Origin: Bacteroidales bacterium
GTDB lineage: Bacteria > Bacteroidota > Bacteroidia > Bacteroidales > F082
DNA length: 39,953 nt
NCBI GenBank assembly: GCA_017466405.1
Contig: JAFTUF010000015.1
Location: 1-39,953, forward strand
Direction: 5' to 3'
In this document: one piece after another, positions 22,609-30,921 of the stretch
Numbering within the stretch: position 1 is the stretch's first letter
How the letters are laid out: each line of letters begins with the position of its first letter
Notes under the pieces: model-generated
What the model was told of the DNA's origin: nothing
The model's input: only the letters and a program-made list of their open reading frames with translations
The model's database searches: none
Program-made: the position numbers and the translations under genes

Positions 22609-23895
22609 TTATTTTACGATGATCTTTTTGGTGACGACTTTTCCGTCTTCTAACAGACATTTAACGAAGTATAATCCAGAGGTGAAGTCTGCGACAGAGA
22701 CGCTCTCAGTTTTTCCAGATGCTTTTCTCGAGTTAACGACATTCTTACCCAAGATATCGAAAATCTCGTATGAGACAATGTCGCCGCTTATCTTTATGTA
22801 ATCGCTTGTAGGATTAGGAAATACAAGAACAGTTTCTTCTTCATATGGCTGGTTAATATTGAGAGGGAAGTAATTATTCAAGATAGGGAAACCGTTGTTG
22901 GAATTTTGTGCGTCATATTGCCAGACATTTGTGTTATTGTTGAGCAATGTCACGAATTCGTGGGAACGCATAAATTCAGCAGTCTCTGCTTCTCCGTATT
23001 CATTAGAACTCTCAATACAAATCTCGAGGTAATAGCAGTTTTCTATTGAGGTGTCTGATTTCGTTTTACCAACAAGGCCGCCCATAAATTCTGTCTCCTC
23101 CGATGTGTTGATATTTCCAACGTTATAGCAATTCTTCATGATAGCACTTGCTTTAATCAGATATCCAACAACGCCTCCAACAAGCTCGCCTCCGGTCAGA
23201 TTGCCGACGTTGTAACAATTTTCGATACTTTCAAGGCAATAAGCTGCAATGCCTCCTACTATAAGGTCGCCTTTTATGTCACCAAGATTGACGCTGTTTT
23301 TTATTGAATTTGCGCGTACCATAAGACCAGCTGCACATATAGTAGATTCAATATCGACATTAGACACACAATTTTCCAAGTTGCCTCCCATAGCAGAAAA
23401 ACCTGCACATTCTTTATCATCAATGTTAATGTAACCTTCAATGTGAAGATTTTTTATCAGAGAATTTTCCGGCATACAACTGAAGAAGGCTGCCTCCGAT
23501 TCATACCATAGTGATTTTTCATTATTTATCTCTGAGTTCTCGTCGATGTAGAGTCCTGTTATCTTGTGATAATTGCCGTCGAGAGTGCCGCCGAATAACT
23601 TGTTTCCGCCTGTCATACTTAAGCCAGCAGCTATTGGAATCCACTGATTGTCTGCGTTCCCATTAAGGTCGATGTCGGTTGTCAACTTGAAATATTTTCC
23701 CTCGGTCCATTCATCATAGTCGTAATTTATGAGATATACGAGCCATGCAAGGTTTTGGGCGTTTTCAATAAGATATGGATCTGTTTCTGTCCCAGAGCCT
23801 TTTGTTATGGCTTCGCGTTTTCCATCCCATACGCTCTGTGCTGTCAAATTCATTCCTAAGAGAATAAAAGTCAAGATATATGTAAACTTTTTCAT
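22609..23895 (-). CDS. Secreted GLUG-like repeat protein with T9SS sorting domain
   Basis: 428 residues. Signal peptide MKKFTYILTFILLGMNLTAQ (cleavage after about 19). The middle part has GLUG-like units: GGIAAYCLESIENCYNVGNL, GGVVGYL...MKNCYNVGNI and MGGLVGKTKSDTSIENCYYL at about 210-300, predicted to form a beta-solenoid as in some adhesins. From residue 354 follows a type A T9SS C-terminal domain: VFPNPTSDYIKI, then YEIFDILGKNV, ADFTSGLYFVK, and a final VVTKKIIVK. Exported and attached to the surface or released through T9SS. It follows the 502-residue secreted protein gene with a 4-base gap, so both are co-transcribed. Ligand unknown. Confidence 0.88.
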   Translation of the reverse strand: MKKFTYILTFILLGMNLTAQSVWDGKREAITKGSGTETDPYLIENAQNLAWLVYLINYDYDEWTEGKYFKLTTDIDLNGNADNQWIPIAAGLSMTGGNKLFGGTLDGNYHKITGLYIDENSEINNEKSLWYESEAAFFSCMPENSLIKNLHIEGYINIDDKECAGFSAMGGNLENCVSNVDIESTICAAGLMVRANSIKNSVNLGDIKGDLIVGGIAAYCLESIENCYNVGNLTGGELVGGVVGYLIKASAIMKNCYNVGNINTSEETEFMGGLVGKTKSDTSIENCYYLEICIESSNEYGEAETAEFMRSHEFVTLLNNNTNVWQYDAQNSNNGFPILNNYFPLNINQPYEEETVLVFPNPTSDYIKISGDIVSYEIFDILGKNVVNSRKASGKTESVSVADFTSGLYFVKCLLEDGKVVTKKIIVK

Positions 23896-23899
23896 GGTC

Positions 23900-25408
23900 T
23901 TACTTATTTAAATTGTTAATAAAATATTCTTTGATATAGTCCGCCCATTCATTCATCTCGTCTCTGTCGAATTTCTCGGATGGCCAATAAGTTACAAAAG
24001 CCTTGTCGATGATGTTGACTTCACCGCTTTCGAAAGTGAAAGGTCCAGATGATGCAAGTCCGCGTCTGTCGCCGCTCTCATTAGGAGTGCCGTTGTTGGC
24101 AGATTCCTCGTTCCATGGAAATTCTGTGTTAGGATTTACGCCTCCCGTACCCCAATTATATGGGTCTGAGTTGTCAGGATACATAAACTTACACGGAATA
24201 TTAGATACTCCAGGAGTTCCTTCAACGCCAATGCCTCCGTAATAAATATTATCTCCGTTTCTCCAGAGTCCTTTGAGAACATTATAATATTCATCGACTT
24301 TTTCAGGGTCTCCATTGATAGTAGCACTATTATTGTTATATACAAAACTGCACATTCCCAAACGCTCATTATCTATGACGCCGTCGCCATAACCTAATCC
24401 GTTTATGCTTTCGTCAACGATTTGAAAACCGTTCTCGTCAAACTTCGGATTGTCGATGTCGTCGGCATCGGCATTAGCGCCGCCAAGAAACATGACAATC
24501 TGTGCTGGAGGATTGAGACCGTAAGAACCAGGTTCTCCAATGCCGTCCATATCGGAAGAGTTGTAGCAATAGAAGTAACCTTTTTCTACATTACATCCTA
24601 CGTAATCGTCGTAGCCGTACCCTATGTCAAGGTCGTTCCAGAGACCTACATATACGTTGTTGTAGTCGTTAGATGAGCGATTGTGAATCCAGTAACGCAT
24701 AAAAAGAGTGTTGTTGAGTTTTTCGTCGTCAGGAGCGTTGAAACCGTACAACATACAGTGTATCTCCAAACCGAATGCCTTGCCTCCGGATTCGGTATGA
24801 ACGTTATAGTTATCATTAAAGATGCAATAAAGAGCCATATCGCCGAGGATGTCAGGATAGTCGCCATTGGCAGGATTGTAGAAACCGTCACCGTCGGTGT
24901 CGATGAAAGGAGCGAGATTGGCGGCATAACCGTCTTCAACATTGCCATGAGCAGGCCATGTGAGAATGTCTTCAGGTATGTCGGTACACGTGTTATTAAT
25001 AATGGCGTCGATGTCGGAACGTTTTATTTTCCACACGTGATGATAGTCCATGACGCTGTAGATGTCGTTAGTGGCGTCAGTGGTACGCAAAGGTCCTGAC
25101 CAGAAATCCTCGCCCACTTGATTGTAACGTACAGCAGAGCAATGAATGTTGTTGTCATCGTCCAAACCTGCAATCCATAATGAGTTGCTGAAAATTGTTG
25201 AGCAATCTCCATCGGCAGGAACAGCGTAGTTGTTGTAATAAGTAGGTCCGAAACCAGGGTGTTGGACAATCATTCTAAAGAAGTTGCCGGTACCATACAG
25301 GTTTGTCTTGATGTTGTTGATGTCGATAGATGCTTCTGGATGTATCTGCGCTTTCAATGTAGGCACTAGCAGAAGCATCAAGCTTAGGATTAAGAATTTT
25401 TGTTTCAT
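23900..25408 (-). CDS. Secreted protein of unknown function (502 residues)
   Basis: Signal peptide MKQKFLILSLMLLLVPTLKAQ (cleavage near 20). The mature part is rich in Asn, Asp, Gly and Tyr with a Ca-binding-like FIDTDGDGFYNPANGDYPD at about 167-185 and a C-terminal RRGLASSGPFTFESGEVNIID segment. I recognise the general type (Bacteroidota exported proteins that usually carry a T9SS tail), but not a function. No T9SS C-terminal domain is present: the protein ends ADYIKEYFINNLNK. The next gene in the operon has one, so the two may work as a pair. Start chosen at the ATG with the signal peptide; promoter is clear. Confidence 0.8.
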   Translation of the reverse strand: MKQKFLILSLMLLLVPTLKAQIHPEASIDINNIKTNLYGTGNFFRMIVQHPGFGPTYYNNYAVPADGDCSTIFSNSLWIAGLDDDNNIHCSAVRYNQVGEDFWSGPLRTTDATNDIYSVMDYHHVWKIKRSDIDAIINNTCTDIPEDILTWPAHGNVEDGYAANLAPFIDTDGDGFYNPANGDYPDILGDMALYCIFNDNYNVHTESGGKAFGLEIHCMLYGFNAPDDEKLNNTLFMRYWIHNRSSNDYNNVYVGLWNDLDIGYGYDDYVGCNVEKGYFYCYNSSDMDGIGEPGSYGLNPPAQIVMFLGGANADADDIDNPKFDENGFQIVDESINGLGYGDGVIDNERLGMCSFVYNNNSATINGDPEKVDEYYNVLKGLWRNGDNIYYGGIGVEGTPGVSNIPCKFMYPDNSDPYNWGTGGVNPNTEFPWNEESANNGTPNESGDRRGLASSGPFTFESGEVNIIDKAFVTYWPSEKFDRDEMNEWADYIKEYFINNLNK

Positions 25409-25435
25409 GACGTAATGTTTTAAAAGTTTTACGTC
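25409..25435. promoter_or_regulatory. Inverted repeat in the leader of the secreted-protein operon
   Basis: GACGTAA and TTACGTC (perfect, 13-base spacer) lie between the -7 box and the start codon, the left arm touching the ATG. It can form a leader hairpin or be a protein-binding site. Confidence 0.45.
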
Positions 25436-25436
25436 G

Positions 25437-25467
25437 CAAAAATATAATCGTAAAATCCTGAATGCAA
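25437..25467 (-). promoter_or_regulatory. Promoter of the secreted-protein operon (-33/-7)
   Basis: Minus-strand TTG at 25465-25467, 20 bases, TATTTTTG at 25437-25444: a full match to the Bacteroidota promoter layout. Confidence 0.7.
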
Positions 25468-25561
25468 GTAATTAATCTATGCATTTTTATGCATAAATAA
25501 GCGAAGATGTTGAGCAATAGAAAGTTGTTATGGAAAACGCATAAAAACGCAAACCCTCATC

Positions 25562-25617
25562 AGACGTATCAATTACATATTGTTTATTTTTTTGAGTAAT
25601 TGGCACGTCTCTACATA
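25562..25617. repeat. Palindromic family F element
   Basis: AGACGTATCAATTAC (25562-25576) pairs with GTAATTGGCACGTCT (25596-25610), two mismatches, and ends CTACATAAA. Its first half matches the hairpin at 12265 (AGACGTATCAAT). Confidence 0.65.
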
Positions 25618-25640
25618 AACTTTAAAACTCTAAACTTTTT
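25617..25640. repeat. Short family A heptamer piece, inverted
   Basis: ACTTTAAAACTCTAAACTT, reverse of TTTAGAG-TTTTAAAG words, directly before the -7 box of the S46 peptidase gene. Confidence 0.6.
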
Positions 25641-25643
25641 TCT

Positions 25644-25651
25644 TATCTTTG
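25644..25651 (+). promoter_or_regulatory. -7 box of the S46 peptidase gene
   Basis: TATCTTTG followed by CAG, 32 bases before the chosen ATG at 25684; this also shows that the longer TTG-started frame from 25600 is not translated. Confidence 0.6.
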
Positions 25652-25683
25652 CAGAAATTGAAATGAATCAAATTTTTAGTAAT

Positions 25684-27843
25684 ATGAAAAAAGCACTATT
25701 AACTTTATTTATCGTAGCATCGCTTTTCACAAAGGTGAGAGCCGATGAGGGAATGTGGATTCCTATGTTGTTACAATACAACGAAAAAGAAATGCAAGAG
25801 ATGGGTATGAACATCACTGCAGAAGATATTTATTCCATCAACAATAGCAGTATGAAAGACGCTGTCGTTTTGTTTGACGGAGGTTGTACTGGCGAAATCG
25901 TCAGCGAGAAAGGTCTCCTTCTCACCAACCATCACTGCGGTTTCGACTGGATTCAATATCACAGCACCGTAGAACACGATTATCTCACTCACGGTTTCTG
26001 GGCTATGTCGCAGGAAGAAGAACTTCCTTGTCCAGGCATCAGCGCTGTTATGCTCAAGAGCATGGTCGATGTCACAGATAAAGTTCTCGAAGGCATTACA
26101 AGAGAGACAACAAATGAAGAGAGAGCAGAAATAGTTAAGGCTAACCTTAAGAAAATTAAAGAAGGTGCAGAAGAAGCAACAGACTATCAAGTCGTCATCA
26201 AGCCTTTCTATAATGGTAACAAATATTACATGATTTATAACGAAGTGTTTAAAGACGTTCGTTTGGTGGGAACTCCACCTTCAAATATTGGTAAGTTCGG
26301 CGGCGACACCGACAACTGGGTATGGCCTCGTCACACCGGCGACTTCTCAGTGTTCCGTATCTATGTCGCTCCTGATGGCTCAGCCGCTGACTATAGCGAA
26401 GATAACGTCCCTTACAAACCAAACTATCATTTCCCTATTTCTCTTAAAGGTGCAAATGAAGGTGATTTCACTTTCGTGTTCGGATATCCAGCTCGTACAA
26501 ACGAATATCTCCCAGCAGTGGCTGTACATCAAGAAGCTAACGTTATCTATCCAGTCAGCGTTGACCTCCGCGGAAAAATCCTCGACATTTATAACAAACA
26601 CCAAGAAAAAGATCCTCAGGTGAGAATCCAATACGCTTCAAAACATGCTCATCTCGGCAACGGATGGAAAAAATGGATGGGCGTCATCGAAGGTATCAAC
26701 AACTTCAAAGGTATTCCAAAGAAAAAAGAATTCGACAGACAATTTACGGAATGGGCTTATAAGAGCCGTCAAAGAGGAGCTTACCTTAATTTGATTTCTG
26801 ACTTCGAGAAAGTTTATGCTGAATATGAACCTTATCGTTTGGCAACAACATATCTCTCGGAGACAGCGCTTCAAATTGAAATCTTAACATTTGCCGCTAA
26901 TTTCAATAAGCTTTCTCAGGTCACAAAAGACACTCCTCAAGAAGATATTGACAAACTTATCGCAAATGCTAAGGAAGCAACAAAGGTATTCTTCAAAGAT
27001 TATTATCAACCGATTGATGAAGAAGTCGCTGCTATGGTGCTTCAAGAATATATCGACAACCAACCTGCAGATTTCCGTCCAGAACTTCTTAACACTATAG
27101 TTGAAAAATATGCCGACGTTCAAGCCTACGTAGATGAATTGTTTGCTAAGACAATGTTTACTTCGGAAGAAGAAATTAATAAGTTCTTAGATGGCTTCAA
27201 GGTATCGAAGGCAAAGAAACTCGCTAAAGACCCAGCTCTCATGGCATATAACAACGTGATGGATTTCTATATTAATAATGTAAGAACAAAGAGCGTTGAA
27301 TTGAATAATCAGATCGCCGATTTACAAAGAGTGTTTATGCGCGGACAAATGGAATATCATGCTGAGCAGAATCCAGACAAGATGATGTATCCAGATGCAA
27401 ACTTCACTTTGCGCGTAACCTACGGTAAGATTGGCGGTTTCTCACCAAAAGACGCTGTCACATACAAACATTTCACAACATTAGATGGTATCATGCAAAA
27501 GGAAAATCCTAATATCTATGATTATGTCGTTACAGACCGTTTGCGTGAACTTTATGAAGAAAAAGATTATGGTCGTTACGCTGATAAAGACGGCAGCATG
27601 CACGTTGCTTTCATCGCTGGTAACCACACAACTGGCGGTAACTCAGGAAGTCCTATCTTAAATGCCGATGGTCATCTTCTCGGCTTAAACTTCGACCGTA
27701 CCTGGGAAGGAACTATGAGCGACTTGATTTACGACCCTTCTATCTGTAAAAATATCTCTGTCGATATTCGCTACGTTTTGTTCATTATCGACAAATATGC
27801 TGGCGCTGGACATTTGGTAGAAGAAATGACAATTGTGGAATAA
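25684..27843 (+). CDS. S46 family dipeptidyl-peptidase, DPP11 type
   Basis: Periplasmic serine peptidase that removes dipeptides from the N-terminus of oligopeptides, important in asaccharolytic Bacteroidales. Start at 25684 gives 719 residues (P. gingivalis DPP11 has 720) and a signal peptide ending KVRA|DEG. Catalytic His84 in TNHHCGF, candidate Asp221 in HTGDFSVFR, Ser654 in GGNSGSP. Eighteen residues after the Ser stands Arg672 (GLNFDRTWEG), equivalent to Arg673 of DPP11, which selects Asp/Glu at P1; DPP7 has Gly there. So acidic-residue specificity is predicted. A small lipoprotein gene follows. Confidence 0.95.
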   Translation: MKKALLTLFIVASLFTKVRADEGMWIPMLLQYNEKEMQEMGMNITAEDIYSINNSSMKDAVVLFDGGCTGEIVSEKGLLLTNHHCGFDWIQYHSTVEHDYLTHGFWAMSQEEELPCPGISAVMLKSMVDVTDKVLEGITRETTNEERAEIVKANLKKIKEGAEEATDYQVVIKPFYNGNKYYMIYNEVFKDVRLVGTPPSNIGKFGGDTDNWVWPRHTGDFSVFRIYVAPDGSAADYSEDNVPYKPNYHFPISLKGANEGDFTFVFGYPARTNEYLPAVAVHQEANVIYPVSVDLRGKILDIYNKHQEKDPQVRIQYASKHAHLGNGWKKWMGVIEGINNFKGIPKKKEFDRQFTEWAYKSRQRGAYLNLISDFEKVYAEYEPYRLATTYLSETALQIEILTFAANFNKLSQVTKDTPQEDIDKLIANAKEATKVFFKDYYQPIDEEVAAMVLQEYIDNQPADFRPELLNTIVEKYADVQAYVDELFAKTMFTSEEEINKFLDGFKVSKAKKLAKDPALMAYNNVMDFYINNVRTKSVELNNQIADLQRVFMRGQMEYHAEQNPDKMMYPDANFTLRVTYGKIGGFSPKDAVTYKHFTTLDGIMQKENPNIYDYVVTDRLRELYEEKDYGRYADKDGSMHVAFIAGNHTTGGNSGSPILNADGHLLGLNFDRTWEGTMSDLIYDPSICKNISVDIRYVLFIIDKYAGAGHLVEEMTIVE

Positions 27844-27855
27844 ATGTTGTATGAA

Positions 27856-27887
27856 TTTGAGAACCTCAGAATCTGAGAATTCGAGAA
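27856..27887. repeat. Octamer array (family G)
   Basis: Four 8-mers: TTTGAGAA, CCTCAGAA, TCTGAGAA, TTCGAGAA, just after the S46 peptidase gene. Confidence 0.7.
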
Positions 27888-27920
27888 AATAATATAATCT
27901 TAAAACTAAAAAATTAAATT

Positions 27921-28289
27921 ATGAAAAAGCTATTGACATTTTCGCTTTTGTTAGCCTTGGTGTTAGGCATGACAAGTTGTTCTCTCCATGATGGAATGAC
28001 ACACAATTTAAATCAAAGTTCAACAAACGTGGTTTTATCACAAGACAATTATAAAATCGTTCAGAAGGTAAGAGGTGAGGCTCAAGCTGATTACTTCTTC
28101 TACCTCGGAGGTTTTCGTAAAAAAGGTTTGATAGAAGAAGCTAGAGCTGATATGTTAGAGAATGCAAATTTGATAGGTTCTTCGAGGGCAGTCATCAACG
28201 AGACTGTTGAGACAAGTTTATCGACATTCTGTGGAATTTATTCTTACGTCAAGGTAACTGTTTCGGCTTACGTTGTTGAGTTTGAATAA
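27921..28289 (+). CDS. Small lipoprotein (DUF6567-like)
   Basis: 122 residues with lipobox GMTSC (Cys20). The core GEAQADYFFYLGGFRKKGLIEEARADMLENANLIGSSRA-like pattern (about 52-90), then VTVSAYVVEF at the end, matches a common Bacteroidota lipoprotein family, DUF6567 as I recall it. Function unknown. It lies 77 bases after the S46 gene with an octamer array between, and a strong hairpin follows. Confidence 0.8.
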   Translation: MKKLLTFSLLLALVLGMTSCSLHDGMTHNLNQSSTNVVLSQDNYKIVQKVRGEAQADYFFYLGGFRKKGLIEEARADMLENANLIGSSRAVINETVETSLSTFCGIYSYVKVTVSAYVVEFE

Positions 28290-28303
28290 TTCATGTTTGA
28301 AAA

Positions 28304-28330
28304 AGAGGCTGCCGATAATCGACAGCCTCT
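28304..28330. terminator. Bidirectional terminator
   Basis: AGAGGCTGCCGAT / ATCGACAGCCTCT, 13-bp stem with one mismatch and a 1-2 base turn, between two convergent genes. On the minus strand it is followed by TTTTT, so it is a typical terminator for the fab/etf operon; on the plus strand the T-run is missing. Confidence 0.85.
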
Positions 28331-28365
28331 ACAAACTAATATAAAATGAAAAAGGAAATTTTTTC

Positions 28366-29112
28366 TTAACAGTTCATGCCACCGCAGCAGTGGATAACTT
28401 GTCCTGATACGTATCTCGACATGTCGCTTGCCAAGAATAATGCTGTATCGGCCACGTCTTCTGGAGTGCCGCCTCTTCTCAAAGGAATTTGTTTCAACCA
28501 GCCTTCCTTAGCCTCTTCTGGGATTTGATTTGTCATCTCAGTAATGATGAAACCTGGAGCTATACAGTTGGCTCTGATGTTACGAGAACCCATTTCTTTA
28601 GCTATAGATTTTGCCAAACCAATCATACCAGCTTTTGATGCTGAGTAGTTAGCTTGTCCGGCGTTGCCAGAGACACCAACTACAGATGCCATGTTGATGA
28701 TACTTCCTGAGCGTTGACGTGCCATGATAGGAACTACAGCGTGGATGAAGTTGAAAGCAGATTTCAAGTTGACGGTGATAACATCGTCCCATTGTTTTTC
28801 TGTCATTCTCATCATCAGAGTGTCGCGTGTGATACCAGCGTTGTTAACCAGAACGTCGATGCTTCCGAAGTCTTGATGTATTTGTTTCACTGTATTTTCT
28901 ACGTCTTCGAAGTTAGCAGCGTTTGATAAGTAACCGATGACTTTTACGCCAAGAGCTTGTAATTCAGCTTCAGTAGCTCTGATACTTTCTTCGTTTAAAT
29001 CGGTGAAAGCGATGTTGCAACCTTCTTCTGCAAAACGTTTTGCTATGGCTTTGCCAATTCCTCTTGCTGCACCTGTGATGACAGCGGTTTTATTTTCCAA
29101 TAATAATTTCAT
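28366..29112 (-). CDS. fabG: 3-oxoacyl-ACP reductase
   Basis: Reduces 3-oxoacyl-ACP to 3-hydroxyacyl-ACP with NADPH. Start at the ATG at 29112 gives 248 residues, the usual FabG length; the 13 codons upstream in the same frame come from a heptamer array. SDR motifs: TGAARGIG at 13-20, NNAG at 90-93, catalytic Asn114, Ser143, Tyr156 and Lys160 (YSASK). Last gene of the fab/etf operon, 94 bases after the acyl-CoA dehydrogenase gene, with a family B array in the gap. The C-terminus ends with an unusual Cys-rich HCCGGMNC. Confidence 0.96.
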   Translation of the reverse strand: MKLLLENKTAVITGAARGIGKAIAKRFAEEGCNIAFTDLNEESIRATEAELQALGVKVIGYLSNAANFEDVENTVKQIHQDFGSIDVLVNNAGITRDTLMMRMTEKQWDDVITVNLKSAFNFIHAVVPIMARQRSGSIINMASVVGVSGNAGQANYSASKAGMIGLAKSIAKEMGSRNIRANCIAPGFIITEMTNQIPEEAKEGWLKQIPLRRGGTPEDVADTALFLASDMSRYVSGQVIHCCGGMNC

Positions 29113-29125
29113 AACATTAATTTTA

Positions 29126-29163
29126 GTCAACGGACAACAGTCAACAGACAACGGACTTTGTCC
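29126..29163. repeat. Heptamer array, family B (copy 4)
   Basis: GTCAACG, GACAACA, GTCAACA, GACAACG, GAC on the plus strand, between the acyl-CoA dehydrogenase gene and fabG. Confidence 0.85.
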
Positions 29164-29206
29164 ATATCATTGTTAATAATTATCAATATTTCATCAAGAT
29201 TATGCA

Positions 29207-30910
29207 TTAAGCTTTATACAATGCTAAATCTTCTTCTTTGAAGTTTTCTACATAAGTAAGGATCTTAGCTATTTCAGCTTCACCTGTTGCTACTGTCAAC
29301 TCGCATGATCTTCTGAAGTCGGCGCAGCGGTTTGTATCTTGAAGGAGGAGGTGACCCATGATTAAGTGACCCATTGCTTCAACCATTCTGCGAGCTAAGA
29401 AGTCGTATGCTTCTGACGATGTTCCGAATTTATCGGCAGCAGCGACTATTCTAATGTAGCTTTCTTTCATCTTAGCGAGACGTTCGCGGATAGGCAATAA
29501 TTCGTCTGCTATAGGCATTGCTTCGTATTCTTCAATGCGTTTGAGGTAGGAACCATTGCCGATGAAACGGATAGCTGCCACGACTTGCAATTGTGATGTT
29601 CCTTCGTAGATGCTTAATATTCTTGCGTCTCTATAAAGACGTTCGCATTTGTATTCTTTCATGAAGCCAGAACCGCCGTGAACTTGGATACAGTCGTAGG
29701 CAATCTGGTTAGCGTATTCACTAGAGAATAATTTAAGCATAGGAGTCATCATGTCGGCATGACGCTGAGCGTATTTCATATCTTGACGTTCTTCTGCTGT
29801 GAGGCTTCTTTCTTTGCTTACTGAGTCGTAGGCTTTGTATAAATCGACGAAGCGTGATGTCTCGTACAAAAGAGTACGTGTTGCGTCGATTTTAGCTCTC
29901 ATATTGCTGAGCATTTCATAAACTTGTGGGAAGTTGATGATAGCTTTTCCGAATTGTTCACGTTGACGAGCATATTCCAATGCTTCGTGATAAGCAGCTT
30001 CGGCGAGACCGACAGATTGAGCACCAACACCGAGACGTGCACCGTTCATCAACGACATAACGTATTTGATAAGACCCATGCGACGTTCGCCGATGAGAAG
30101 AGCAGGAGCGTTATTGAATACCAACTCTGCTGTAGGTGAACCTTTGATACCGAGTTTGTTCTCGATACGTCTTACTGTTACGGCATTGTCTCTTCTGTCA
30201 TAAAGGAAGTAAGAGAGACCACGGCCGTCTGCTGTACCTTCTTCAGAACGAGCGAGTACGAGTTGGATGTCAGCGTCGCCATTAGTGATGAAACGTTTAA
30301 CGCCATTGAGTCTCCAGCAGTTGTTCTCTTCGTCGAAAGAAGCTTTTAATCGTACTGACTGAAGGTCGGAGCCTGCGTCTGGTTCGGTGAGAGCCATTGA
30401 GCAAGTGAAACCTTCGTTGATGAGAGGTAAATATTTAGCTTTTATTTCTTCTGATGCAAATTCGTAGATAGTCTCTGCGCAGTCTTGAAGTCCCCAGATG
30501 TTAGCGAAACCTGCGTCGGCGCGTGAAACGATTTCAGCTGCCATGACGTAAGGAACGTAAGGGAAATTCAAACCTTTGTATTTGCGTGGCAACGACATTC
30601 CGTAAAGACCAGCGTCGCGCAATACTTCGTGGTTTTTCTGTGTACCTTTAGCATAAACTATCTCGTTGTTGACTACTTGCGGACCTTCGTGATCGACGTC
30701 TTCAGCGTTAGCCTCTAACACGTTAGCTGCCAAATCACCTACTATTTCAAGGACTTTGTCGTAGTTGTCGATAGCATCTTCTACGTCGGTTGGAGCCAAC
30801 ATGTCGTTTTCGCTATCAACGAAGTCGCGTTCTTTCAACTTGATTATCTTATCCATCACAGGATGTGAGAGATAAAATTTTAAGCTTTTATTATCATTAT
30901 AGAAATTCAT
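29207..30910 (-). CDS. Acyl-CoA (acyl-ACP?) dehydrogenase
   Basis: FAD enzyme of the acyl-CoA dehydrogenase family, 567 residues, longer than the usual 380 because of about 80 extra N-terminal and about 110 C-terminal residues. Flavin and substrate signatures: MALTEPDAGSD at 172-182, REQFGKAI at 317-324, the HGGSGF motif at 411-416, and catalytic Glu436 in YEGTSQ. It passes electrons to, or takes them from, the ETF encoded next to it (11-base gap). Its place in an operon with FabH/F/Z/G and a dedicated ACP suggests that the substrate may be acyl-ACP or enoyl-ACP instead of acyl-CoA (inference). Confidence 0.92.
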   Translation of the reverse strand: MNFYNDNKSLKFYLSHPVMDKIIKLKERDFVDSENDMLAPTDVEDAIDNYDKVLEIVGDLAANVLEANAEDVDHEGPQVVNNEIVYAKGTQKNHEVLRDAGLYGMSLPRKYKGLNFPYVPYVMAAEIVSRADAGFANIWGLQDCAETIYEFASEEIKAKYLPLINEGFTCSMALTEPDAGSDLQSVRLKASFDEENNCWRLNGVKRFITNGDADIQLVLARSEEGTADGRGLSYFLYDRRDNAVTVRRIENKLGIKGSPTAELVFNNAPALLIGERRMGLIKYVMSLMNGARLGVGAQSVGLAEAAYHEALEYARQREQFGKAIINFPQVYEMLSNMRAKIDATRTLLYETSRFVDLYKAYDSVSKERSLTAEERQDMKYAQRHADMMTPMLKLFSSEYANQIAYDCIQVHGGSGFMKEYKCERLYRDARILSIYEGTSQLQVVAAIRFIGNGSYLKRIEEYEAMPIADELLPIRERLAKMKESYIRIVAAADKFGTSSEAYDFLARRMVEAMGHLIMGHLLLQDTNRCADFRRSCELTVATGEAEIAKILTYVENFKEEDLALYKA

Positions 30911-30921
30911 AGTCGTGTGGA

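Noticed and set aside
25600-25683. Longer N-terminus for the S46 peptidase (TTG start)
   Set aside because: It would run through the repeat and the -7 box; the ATG at 25684 gives a clean signal peptide and the family length.
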